DNA of 60,000 nt, taken from NCBI RefSeq assembly GCF_026151205.1, contig NC_087084.1:11623453-11683452 (forward strand), in the 5' to 3' direction. Shown piece after piece: positions 1 through 10,298 of this stretch (within the stretch, counting starts at the first letter, position 1; each line of letters starts with the position of its first letter). The notes below the pieces were generated by a model, which was not told where the DNA came from, did no database searches, and saw only the letters and a list, made by a program, of their open reading frames with translations. This DNA comes from Bolinopsis microptera. Taxonomy: Eukaryota; Ctenophora; Tentaculata; Lobata; Bolinopsidae. The position numbers and the translations under genes are program-made.

Positions 1-2
1 CT

Positions 3-1271
3 GGTGTCCTCCTGATTTGTCTGATGACTGTGAGTAAACTGGTGATGATGTCCTTCCCTCTGAGGAGCTGGACTGGAGACGAGGCTCAAAAGATCTGTAC
101 TGGAATGTGGGTTCTATCTCTGTACTACCCCATCATATTCCTGGCCGTGGATAAAAGTGATGTGTATTTTGATTACAGGTCCTACAGCTGCATGTACGGG
201 TATACTTCTGACGTTTGGAGGTATCTGCAGTCCATCATATTCGTCATCATCCCAGTTCTACCTAACGTGGTTCTAGTCATAGCAACAGTTATTCTGCTGG
301 TAAAGGCGCAAAAGTTTGTCAGCAAAAGTCGGAAAAGTCTGCGTTGGCAAGGAATCCTTACAGTTCTGCTCACTGCTATCGTCTTCACCATGGCTTTCCT
401 TCCCTACTCCATCTACTGTATCCTTGAGAAATCCGTGGGGGTAACTCCCACTTCAATTAAGTTCTTCTTCTCATTATACTACAGGATCTCTGTAGCTTGC
501 ATGGCTTTAAGTGCACTATCCAACTTCTTCATCTACAGTCTGACTGTACGAAGTTTCAGAGCATTCCTGAGAGCCAGACTGCACCTAGCATTCCGGACCA
601 GATTCCATCTGGCTGCATTCCTCTTCTCCTCCACCAACTCAGCAGCTGAAAGAACGAGGACTCCTCAACAGGCGGGGATTAGTGAGGACAGTTTGCAGAT
701 AGTTGTTGAGAGGTTACGACGAGAGAACTTTAACATGAAGGAAATTGCTGCTAGGAATTCTGCTGGGAACACTCCTGCTGGGGGTACCCCAACTGGAGGT
801 AATTCTACGAGAAACACTTCTGTGGGGTCTCTCGGGGACATTCCTGAAATCACTGCTGGAAATGTTGGGGATAATTGGACTAGAGGTAATTCTACGAGAA
901 ACACTCCGTTGGGGTCTCTCGGGGACATTCCTGAAATCCCTGCTGGAAATGTTGGGGATATCGCTAATGGGAACGTCAGGGAAATGCCTTCTAGAGATGT
1001 TTCTGTTGGGGATGTTTTTGATAAGAATGCTGGGGACAGTCCTTTTGGAGATGCTTCTGCTGGAGATGTTGTTGATGAGGACATTGGGAACGTTCCTTCT
1101 AGGGATGGTTCTATTGATGAAGTTTTTGATGAGGAGCCTGAGGACATTCCCTACCTAGGCACTTCTGTTGGGCACATTCCTGCTGGCAGCGTGAGGGCTG
1201 GGGACGCTCCTACTTCTGTCTGGAATGTTTCTGATGGGGGTTTTGAAGAAGAATACTCTGTAAATTATTAG
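3..1271 (+). CDS. Rhodopsin-family GPCR, 5' end outside window
   Basis: The frame is open to the left edge, so the ATG at 24 is internal and the N-terminus with TM1-3 is missing. Visible are the end of TM3 and ICL2, TM4 (GMWVLSLYYPIIFLAV), an ECL2 cysteine (SYSCMYG), TM5 (IIFVIIPVLPNVVLVIATV), TM6 (LTVLLTAIVFTMAFLPYSIY) and TM7 ending SNFFIYSLTVRSFRAFL, an NPxxY-like motif. The position of the usual DRY motif reads SKL, followed by the typical FPLR. The long cytoplasmic tail (from about residue 205) is Gly/Asn/Asp-rich and built of degenerate repeats around GNxxRNTxxGSLGDIPEI. No intron is needed. The ligand cannot be inferred. It lies just upstream of, and on the same strand as, the visible ANKAR-like exons. 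Confidence 0.85.
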   Translation, partial: GVLLICLMTVSKLVMMSFPLRSWTGDEAQKICTGMWVLSLYYPIIFLAVDKSDVYFDYRSYSCMYGYTSDVWRYLQSIIFVIIPVLPNVVLVIATVILLVKAQKFVSKSRKSLRWQGILTVLLTAIVFTMAFLPYSIYCILEKSVGVTPTSIKFFFSLYYRISVACMALSALSNFFIYSLTVRSFRAFLRARLHLAFRTRFHLAAFLFSSTNSAAERTRTPQQAGISEDSLQIVVERLRRENFNMKEIAARNSAGNTPAGGTPTGGNSTRNTSVGSLGDIPEITAGNVGDNWTRGNSTRNTPLGSLGDIPEIPAGNVGDIANGNVREMPSRDVSVGDVFDKNAGDSPFGDASAGDVVDEDIGNVPSRDGSIDEVFDEEPEDIPYLGTSVGHIPAGSVRAGDAPTSVWNVSDGGFEEEYSVNY

Positions 1272-1610
1272 TCTTAATTGAGGAACTATTATGTGTGCGG
1301 ATATTATTGTACTTTAATCTGTATAAATTGATTGTTTGAATTGAGGAGCTTTTTCAAACGAGAAAAGTATTTGAAACAACATTTTTTGAACGTGATATTT
1401 TGTAACTATTATGTATCTTCAGTCTTGACATGTTTGTATTGTACTGTATGGTAGATCTTAGTGCATTTTTTGTTGTTGCTACCAGAAGCTTCTTTTCTAA
1501 TTTTAGACTTTTGTGGTGTTTTTCTATTTTCATTTGCCTTTGATACGTTTTAGTTATTTCATTTCAATGTTGGGTTTCATTTGAAGACTACTTATCACTG
1601 TAGAGTAAAT

Positions 1611-1616
1611 AATAAA
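1611..1616 (+). other. Polyadenylation signal of the GPCR
   Basis: AATAAA lies 340 bp past the GPCR stop. The stretch 1272-1775 otherwise looks like AT-rich 3' UTR and intron sequence with no exon-like frame. Confidence 0.5.
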
Positions 1617-1775
1617 GCCACTTAAAAGCAGACAAAGGAAATAAAAAATTAAATAATCTAACCAAGAAGCTGTAGTAGTTTGACTTATCGAACTATCATT
1701 TCATACGAAAAATTTCAAACTCAATCTACAATATTTGATCTCATTAATTTGTAATTTTAAACTGAAATATTTCAG

Positions 1776-4523
1776 GTGATAATATTAGCACGTGTAATGA
1801 CCGGTGAAGATCACGTGTTAGTCATGGCACAAGGTATACATCATCAAATTAATAATTATCATCATACTATTTTGTATTGGTTACTGTGACATTTTAGTTT
1901 GGTCACTCAGATTATTCAAAAATTGTTGAAATCAGACAAATTTACAAGTAAGTCTTCAAAGATTGCAATAACATACAACCTTTGATATTACCATGATGTT
2001 TAACAAATAACTTTGTCAGGTATCCAAATATTATATCAGTTACTGCAGAGCGATAATGAACTGATACAAGAGCTAGCTGCCAACAATATCGCTAGTTTAG
2101 CTCACACCCGAGCAGGTAAGAGAATATATCTCATCAAATATCCAACATGGTAAAATTATTCCCTCTTAATTTCATCAATACTGATTAAACGTGTCCATGA
2201 AACACAACACAACGTGACCTGCGGTGTCCCAAAACTACGAAAAATCGTTATCTTCTCGACAATAATTTCATCAACATCTAAAGTACGACGTATATCCCTG
2301 ACTCACTCTGATAACACTCTCTTCTGCCCCTAGGAATCCCCGCCGCGCTGGTCAGCGTTGGAGCAATGGACACACTGATTGAGCTGTTGTACTCACCTGC
2401 TGAGCTCGTGCGAAGTTCTGCTGCCACGGCTGTTGGTTACATGACATTCAATAGAGGTGCTATGAGAATACTGCTCACTGCATGTCGGAGGTGTGTTAAC
2501 AAGCGCTGGAACAAAATATTTAACTTTTTTCCTTGTATTTTTTAAATATTAAACGTAAGAGCTGTGTATCAATTTCAATTTTTCCACGGTAAATGTAATA
2601 CTTACGGGCCTTCATATCTCCAGGAAGCCGGATCTTTTCCAGATTCTACAAGAGAATTTAGGAGCCGGGAAAATATAGTAGCTAGTAACCATAGTTACAC
2701 TACTAGTTACCATAGTTACACTACTAGTTACCATAGTTACACTACTAGTTACCATAGTTACACTTCATATTTCCAGGAAGCCGGATCTTTTCCAGATTCT
2801 ACAAGAGAATTTAGGAGCCGGGAAAATATAGTAGCTAGTAACCATAGTTACACTACTAGTTACCATAGTTACACTTCTAGTTACCATAGTTACACTTCTA
2901 GTTACCATAGTTACACTTCGTATCTCCAGGAAGCCGGATCTTTTCCAGATTCTACAAGAGAATTTAGGAGCCGGGAAAATATAGTAGCTAGTAACCATAG
3001 TTACACTACTAGTTACCATAGTTACACTACTAGTTACCATAGTTACACTACTAGTTACCATAGTTACACTTCTAGTTACCATAGTTACACTTCTAGTTAC
3101 CATAGTTACACTACTAGTTACCATAGTTACACTTCTAGTTACCATAGTTACACTTCTAGTTACCATAGTTACACTTCGTATCTCCAGGAAGCCGGATCTT
3201 TTCCAGATTCTACAAGAGAATTTAGGAGCCGGGAAAATATCCGACGTTTTTATCAGAGAATGGGAATACTGTCTGACAGTTGGACTGCCATCACAATCGT
3301 ACGTTTAGATTTATGATCATGTAAACATGAATTGTGTCACATAAAATTTAGTACACTTAAATAATTAACAACTTGCCGAAACGATTTGATTCATAATCTT
3401 CGTTTATTTCAAAATATTTGATGATCTTGACAAATCTTGACGAAACTCCCGACCCAAACTGTTTTTGTTTTTATTCCGGGAAACACTTTGTCAACGGGGG
3501 CTAATGTTCTTCCTTTCAGTTGTCACTTGATGCCAGTTGATCACATAGTTGATGTTGGCGACAGTTCTCAGTCTACACTAATTGCCCACTTGAAAACAAC
3601 AACTGGCACGATCGTAAGTAGCTGAATCATTTAGCAATTAGCCAACTCGTTATTGTAAGTTGTAACCATGTTAACATGTTACGCTATAACCCAAGATTTG
3701 AGTGCTGTTTGGTTTACATAAGTGGCTATTAAATGTAACGCGCGCTCTCCGAACTGATTTTATGTGATAAAATTGCTCTTGTTGCTAGGGATAGCACATT
3801 TTGCACAAACAGCGACGGCGCGGCTTTAGACTTAACTTCTGTTCGAACGTTTGATCTTGACCGCCAAATTTACCGAATCGAGCAGAAGACGGCTGTCAAA
3901 CCTCTTTCTCATCTGCTTCTCATCTGCTTTTTGCAGAGCACCAACTCCTTATTTAGATCTCAAGTAACTAAGGCGATAAATTTTACCGGTTGTGAATTTT
4001 GATAAATTTTGTTTGATATCGTTTCAGTCACTTCGCCTAAACTAAGGATCTTCATCGAATGACTGTCCAATATTCAGTATTAGATATTTGCGCCTATTTT
4101 TGTCTAAACATAAACTATAGATAATTTATGCTCATTTTCTGAATAGGTTATGAATATTATGACCATCCCTTTAGATTCTGTGCCCGCTAAATAAACTGTA
4201 GTGATAATAATATGTTCAATTACGAAACCATGGCCGACTGATCGTTACGAGTCGGCCGACGGCCATGGTTTTTACTGTTATATACGTGACACGTATTTAA
4301 TGTTTAATCTTAAAAAGTTACGTTAAATTGGATATGACCACAAACTACAGAGTGCTTGGTATTTGAACCTTGCAAATTTTGGTGTCGTATCATTTTGAAT
4401 TCTTTATCTGACGTAATCCTCCAACAGGACACTCCAACATACGGAACTACAGTGACAGAAGACATGTTTGAAAATTCCAGCACACACCGATACACTTCAG
4501 CTTCTTCGTTAATGCTGCAATAG
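1776..4523 (+). CDS. ANKAR-like armadillo-repeat protein, last six visible exons
   Basis: Exons joined by frame and splice sites: 1776-1833, 2020-2115, 2334-2490, 3188-3298, 3520-3613, 4428-4523 (TAG). Phases run 0/1/1/2/2/0 without conflict. The product is about 200 aa. Exons 2-3 read as armadillo repeats (GIQILYQLLQSDNELIQELA; GIPAALVSVGAMDTLIELL; SSAATAVGYMTFNRGAMRIL). Exon 4 reads RKPDLFQILQENLGAGKIS, then DVFIREWEYCLTVGLPSQS. This arrangement matches my knowledge of the C-terminus of ankyrin and armadillo repeat-containing protein (ANKAR), probably a scaffold; that is from memory, not a search. Ankyrin and earlier ARM exons are not in the window, so either the GPCR sits in an intron of this gene or this is a 5'-truncated copy. 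Exon 4's acceptor lies at the end of a minisatellite that has duplicated it. Confidence 0.72.
2624..3187 (+). repeat. Composite minisatellite carrying copies of an exon start
   Basis: Two interleaved units: a 21-bp unit (ATAGTTACACTACTAGTTAC plus C) in runs of 3 to 9, and a 53-bp block identical to the first 53 bases of ANKAR-like exon 4. Block copies begin at 2624, 2777 and 2940, and the real exon at 3188. Each is preceded by an intact TNTCCAG or TTTCCAG acceptor. Because 21 is a multiple of three, a 250-residue frame (HSYTTSY repeats) stays open through the array. It reads the exon block in a different frame from the armadillo protein, so I do not call it a gene. Confidence 0.9.
4226..4271. 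repeat. Short palindrome (cruciform-prone)
   Basis: Arms AAACCATGGCCG and CGGCCATGGTTT enclose a second inverted pair GCCGACT/AGTCGGC. It lies in the intron before the last ANKAR-like exon. Confidence 0.6.
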
Positions 4524-5856
4524 TGATCAGTGACGTTATAGTGACGTTATAATAAGCGGTGACGTCATGTTTATTTCAATATATAATCAAATGTCCCGGG
4601 TCGTCAAGCAAATGTCTAGTAAATTAACAACTGATTTCTTAAAGTAATCCTGATAGAGGATTCAAAATCCGATGGGAAATTTTGGATAAGATTGCGATAG
4701 AAATAACACTTTGATGACAGTTCTTGATAAATCCATCTAAATTATACTATCTGACTTGCTTTCAGAAAATTTAAGCTTCTTTTATGTGTGAAAATCTTTC
4801 AGTTATTTTAGACTTCAGGTGTACTTAATATGAATTATTTTACTTCAAATGTAAATAGTTGTAAGTAAATTGTATAGTTAAGTATCTAAGTATTTACACA
4901 CTGTTTTACATCTAAATTACTAATAACATGTGTTTTTAATTTATACCACATTCCGATACAGATGGTAGCTGTGATCTGTAGTGTATATAATGTCACTACG
5001 CAGATCGTTAAAAAAACACAAAATATGCGTTTTAAGTTGAGTCTGATCACATATTATGTTATACTATAAGTCTTAAACAGCCACCCAATATGACCAATAT
5101 TTTGTATCCTGCAACGATCGATACCATTGCTTTATAGTCATACCCCTATAATCTATATACCATTCTCTTTGGAAGGGACTGGCGCCAGCAGGTCTCTCTG
5201 CAGTTTATTCGGCTAATGCGTTCATCAGACATCAGTGCAGTGCAGCATATAAGTTTCAGGGCAGCGCTCAGCCTGTCACTCCACCACATCTTCATCTACA
5301 TTTATATGGAATCTAAGTCTGACGTTCCCAGGTAACGCATAATCTGCAGAAAACAAAATTGTTTTTAGAACTTTATGCTGCACTGATCGATTGGTTGAAC
5401 TACAAACCGCGTATTATACAAATATTCTAGAATCTCAGGGGTGTCTAGTCAAGTAAAAGGTCACGACTTGGATTACCTAAAACCCACCTTAAAATATCTT
5501 TTTGTTAGTAATTTTATTAACGATCGAGTGCTGACTTGGTTTGTGCAGCTTTCCTGCAGATGTTGCCTGACCGGACACGTGTGCATTGCATCATTTGGTC
5601 AATGTGAGACAGGAAAGGTCACTGAAGGTCAACTAGATTGAGTTAGTAAGGTCGCAACGTACGTGAGACAAGTGCAGCTTGAGCTAAGCGTTGCAGCTGA
5701 GCTCTGCAGCAGGAGTTTATATTTATTATCACGTTTGCAATTCGTGATTTTTTAGAAGCGTCGAATTGTTGGGCGGGTCAAGTTGTTTAAACGAATAAAG
5801 TGTTCACCATAAATAAACTTACAGCGTATTATATTTTAATTGTCTCTTTTTTAAAA

Positions 5857-5917
5857 ATATACTCCTTCTTCGATTGATAAATTATAAAAATCTATATCAC
5901 TCGAAGAAGGAGTATAT
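5857..5917. repeat. Hairpin with 17-bp arms
   Basis: Arms ATATACTCCTTCTTCGA and TCGAAGAAGGAGTATAT flank a 27-base AT-rich loop. This is a foldback or MITE-like remnant. Confidence 0.65.
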
Positions 5918-6079
5918 TTCATAAAAACGGATTGCGATAACAAAATTATTGTCAAAACAGACATATTTTCGGTTTATAGTTTCAGCTATGAGCTAGCTGT
6001 TGCGTCTATTACAGCATTGCAATAAAAAGCATTATCATCACCGAACCATATTGCTTCATGCCACATCAAAAATATCGAG

Positions 6080-6230
6080 ATAATGGCGAAAAACTGTCTT
6101 GATCACGTGATATGACCGTATAAGGAAGTTGGTTGAATTTCTCGTTAGGGTTAGGGTTTCAGCATATACTTTCGTTAGGGATTGGGTTAGGGTTAAGGTT
6201 GTGATCAGATAAGAGGGTTCGGGTTTCGAA
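6080..6230. repeat. Dispersed repeat with TTAGGG tracts, copy 1
   Basis: Contains GTTAGGGTTAGGGTTT and GGGTTAGGGTTA. It is preceded by GATCACGTGATATGACCGTA, and that whole context recurs at 7545-7710. Confidence 0.7.
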
Positions 6231-7544
6231 GAGTCGTTCAGGATCAGGGCCAGCTTGAGCTAGAGAACGAGTTGAAAAAGTCACGTGACAGTCGAGTGTA
6301 GAGTGATTAATCATCATCCACTTTATGCCACATCAAAAATATCGATCGGTATCAAATTTGTTGCATTTGACCCAGTCAAAAAAGTTCCAGTTGTATATCT
6401 TTTACGCGGTTTTTGCGAAAAGTCGTGTTAAAGTTGATGCCGTGGTGTCAGTAAAATGGTACGGATCCATCCTGATCCATATATATCGTTTCGCTTTATA
6501 TATACTTATAGTAAGATTATCAATATCAACAGATCATTGCTTTTTACCGCACCGAAGTCTATATACAACCGGCAACTAAAGTTAAGTTATTGGTTTTGTC
6601 TATTTCAGAATTAAACCTAAAAACGACCGTAGTTGGTATACGGTAGTCATTTCCAGATTTTAATATCATATCATATCCGCCATAAATAAACATAAAGCCG
6701 TTTTGTTGTTTGTATGCTGGGGCATAATAAGCTGTATTCAAGTTGAAATAAATGTTTACTGTTTACTGTTTAGCCCCAAAATCAATAAAGCTGCCTTTCC
6801 CCAATGGTTTATTAATATATTGATAAAGTGATAACGTACTAGTACCATACAGTAGTCTGCGGGCTAAATATTTATTTGTTATAGTTATATACTAATTACT
6901 TTGATCGAGACACTAAATTTCTTTGCATTGTTCCCTTTGTTTTTTGTGCCGGTCTTTATCATTTATTAAGAACTCAAAACAGTCCGACAGTAATTTGATT
7001 CGAACTACAAATTATAACTATTTATAAGTTCAAAGAAATTGTTTAATAATTTATTGTCTGTATCACATATCTGCAAATGTCGCACAATGCATTGCAGCTC
7101 CAGATCATAAACTTAATGATACGGATCATATATAATAGACTTAAAGTTAAATAATACTTCATGATACTCCATGAACGGAATACGTAATTCAGACTGTTTA
7201 ATGTAATAACTTTTGCTGTTTCTGCAAAAATTCCTAAAAATTGGTCGATCATCATGCAATGGCATCGCCATCATTTTACTAGGTGGCGCTCAGCTTGTCA
7301 TTCCGTCGAATCTCTATTCTCTGTTTATATGAGCATGATAGGGGTCCCCCAGGTAAGGCATCATCGTATTTCGTAAGAATACGGGTAACACCGCCTGAGA
7401 AAATTGTAAACTCGATCTTTTCTCTAAAAGAGTAAAAGGGCCCCCTGGCCCCTACAGACACAATTGAAACCAACTTTGATTGATGTATTTTCGAACACTG
7501 ATACCGAATCATCCCCCATGACAATATGACATAGGGTTAAAATG

Positions 7545-7710
7545 CTCCCCTGGCGAGATATTGGCGGAAAACTGTCTCGATCACGTGATATGATCGTATA
7601 AGGAAGTTGGTATAATTTCTCGTCAGGGTTAGGGTTTCACTTTCAGCGTATGCTTTTGTTAAGGATTGGGTTAGGGTTAGTATAGGGTTGTGATCAGATT
7701 AGAGTGTTAG
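7545..7710. repeat. Dispersed repeat with TTAGGG tracts, copy 2
   Basis: Same order as the copy at 6080: ATGGCGAAAAACTG-like start, GATCACGTGATATGA, GGGTTAGGGTTTC, TTGGGTTAGGGTTAG, then TTGTGATCAGAT. Confidence 0.7.
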
Positions 7711-8214
7711 TCTGTCACTACTTTTATATTGGCCTTTTATATTGGCCACGGCGGTGAAATTTCGGGAGTAGTGGAAGATAACAAACACTGTCGGTCTCCT
7801 ATATTCTCTGGAGGATTATAAATTAAGTTGAGGCTAACTTTCAAAGGCTCCGGAGAAATTGTTTACAAGATGAAACAGCTGATCAGAAAAGATCTTTGTA
7901 CCTAATATTCTCAAATATTGGGTTTCAGTTTTGTAAAATAATGAGATGAAAAAAATCCTCAAATATCATGACTTAATTTGGGGTAAGAAATGTGGCGGTT
8001 TTCGGAAAAATTCCCATATTTTCGTTCTCAAATCATTTAGGTCACCGGAATTATGTCGAACATAAATATGTCTCGTAAGGTATATTATATAAGTATCAAC
8101 ATTAATAATTTTATCCATGATATTCTGAACTATACCGAATTTCTCTTTTATGACTTATGATTTATCTCCATATTTATAATTGTATAGAGATTTAATTGCA
8201 GCACGGTTGGGACC

Positions 8215-8718
8215 TACCTTATCGGATTTTATTTGAACGGACATTATGTGAAGTGCCAAGTGGGGTGCTACCGTTCTAGAGATAAAGCTCAAGTTGTACT
8301 TCAGGCATTCTAGTATCTCTGGTAGAGCAGTTGATATCGCTCATTTATACCTGGTACAGCTACGAGTTGGATAAACAACCAGTTGTTAGAGATCTAGAAG
8401 ATGTAGAGGTAGATTAATAGTAACTCCGAAGAAATGAACGAGGAACTGTAAATTAAGAAAGTGCAGAAGTGCCATAATATGATATTTAGAATATTTAAAT
8501 TTTGTAATAACTTGTTTTTCATTGATTCAATGATATAGTTTAGTCCAATGATAGCGAAATTGAAATTAACTGAAATTTAGAAGTTGTCATATCCTGGACA
8601 GTAAGTGAATTAATTTTTGAAAAACATTCGACGGACTTTAATTTGACAGGACATTAAAATGAACGTTAGGGCCTCCAGCGTTCAATTGATATCCGTTCAA
8701 ATAAGGTTCGATAAGGTA
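8215..8718. mobile_element. MITE, TACCTTATCGGA family, about 504 bp
   Basis: The left end TACCTTATCGGATTTTATTT and the right end AATAAGGTTCGATAAGGTA are inverted repeats. No coding capacity. Internal motifs TTTGAACGGACATTA and TCCGTTCAAAT recur in the other members (11331-12172, 16659, 36193). Confidence 0.75.
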
Positions 8719-10078
8719 TAAGGTATCTCCTAATCGCCAGGCATATGATTATGCACTCGTGCCATTTGTACAACTTTTAGGAAACTTATTTTATTCGAAT
8801 TGTTCCTTCTGTTTCCAGAAATAAGGATACAATTTTATTTTATCTCCGATCGTTGTTAGGAATTTGGAACAGTCCAAGTTGGTCTGAGTCCAACAATAAT
8901 CTGATTTGAAATAACAAATTTTATATCTATTTATAAGTAAAAGTTTATAGAAACTGTCTAACATGTGTATATATTTCTGCGGATGTTGTTCTGCAAATGT
9001 TGCAGCTGCACAGATCACAGACTTAATTAACGGAAGATGCAATTCAGACTATTTAACTTAATCATTGCATTATTTAATGGTAGCGTTAAAATTAAATAAT
9101 AAAAGTTAAGTTAGGCATATGATTATGTCTCGTGTCATTTTTACAGCTCTTATGCTCTTATGAGATCCCCTGATATGTCATCTGCTCTATATTTTGGCGA
9201 GTAAGGGCCTTCCTTCAGTTTTTGCCCAACCGGGATTCGAGCTCGCAATTATAAGTATCGCAATTAATATCGCAATTAATCAATGTGTCAGTAAAATGAC
9301 ACATTGGTTAATTTCAAGTGATTGCAATGATAATTTTTTAATGTTTCTCATCGTTAAATAATTTACTAACAACCTTGAAATTATTTTAACAAATAACGTA
9401 ATTATTCGCAGTGGGCACTTGTGAAGGTCCGGCCGTGAATTTTTTGTTCATACACTTTTTATTATAGAGCCTGCGATGTCACTATATCTTATTCCTAAAA
9501 TTACTATTTTACTGCTTCGAGGTTTCCTGTTTATGCAAATATTAAAATTAATTGTTCCATATTCAACATTCATACTAACAACCTTGAAATTATTTTAACA
9601 AATAACGTAATTATTCGCAGTGGGCACTTGTGAAGGTCCGGCCGTGAATTTTTTGTTCATACACTTTTTATTATAGAGCCTGGGATGTCACTATATCTTA
9701 TTCCTAAAATTACTATTTTACTGCTTCGAGGTTTCCTGTTTATGCAAATATGAAAATTAATTGTTCCATATTCAACATTCATAACGGCATAATTTTTTCT
9801 ATTTTGACGGTTTTTCCTACTATACATAGAAAACTCTATGGAGGTGAAAAATCAGAAATAAGGTCATTGAGTATTGATTGTCATACGTCGTATGACCCGC
9901 CTGTATCGTAGAAACTCTACAGGGGTAGTGAAACGACGATGGGGATCACGACGTGATACAAAGTATTGATAATATAACGGGCCAACGGGGCAATGTCTTA
10001 ATTTTCGTGGTTGTTGTACTATTCGTATCGAATTAAATTGTATTGGATTATTCGGACCCACCCAAACTCCAAGTTGTA
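8719..10078. other. Gene-free region upstream of paralog A
   Basis: No exon-like frame. It holds the 209-bp tandem duplication (9365-9783). The 8790-9060 stretch resembles 7030-7260 in its ATTTATAAGT and CATATCTGCAAATGT context. Confidence 0.55.
9365..9783. repeat. 209-bp direct tandem duplication
   Basis: Two near-identical units begin at 9365 and 9574 (ACTAACAACCTTGAAATTAT) with only a few substitutions. Part of the unit (TAATTATTCGCAGTGGGCAC) recurs at 24340-24420 next to the 32-bp minisatellite. Confidence 0.9.
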
Positions 10079-10298
10079 CTTGAATTTGTTCTCTGTCGCT
10101 CTGTCAATCTGTAGTCTGTACTTAAATGTATATAAGTGAAGATTGTGGGTGGAGCATAATAACTACTGTTTAGTGTTTACATGATCTCATCTCATTCCAA
10201 GAAATACAACTAGAAATATCAATGGAAGCTTAGAGAAACAACCAATATGCATTTATCGTGATGTATAACCTTTAAAAATCTCTTACCAGGGTAGTTCC
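10079..10298 (+). promoter_or_regulatory. Putative promoter/5' UTR of paralog A
   Basis: A TATA-like TATATAAG at 10129-10136 is followed by GTGAAGATTGTGGGTGG. The segment down to the ATG is conserved upstream of B and C (TCTCATTCCAAGAAATACAA, ATATGCATTTATCGTGATGT). A CAG just before the ATG, shared by all three, could be the acceptor of a 5' UTR intron. Confidence 0.55.

Larger units (their letters stand above)
4524..8214. other. Gene-free intergenic region
   Basis: AT-rich with no convincing exon. It holds a hairpin (5857-5917), two copies of a TTAGGG-bearing repeat (about 6080-6230 and 7545-7710), and two members (about 5160-5400 and 7260-7560) of a dispersed repeat. Other members of that repeat lie at 21890-22130 and 42390-42560. 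Open frames here are short and lack family resemblance. Confidence 0.6.

Noticed and set aside
2564-3316. 250-residue frame with HSYTTSY repeats
   Set aside because: Caused by a 21-bp repeat. It reads the armadillo exon in the wrong frame, while the other frame gives a recognisable protein joined by good splice sites.
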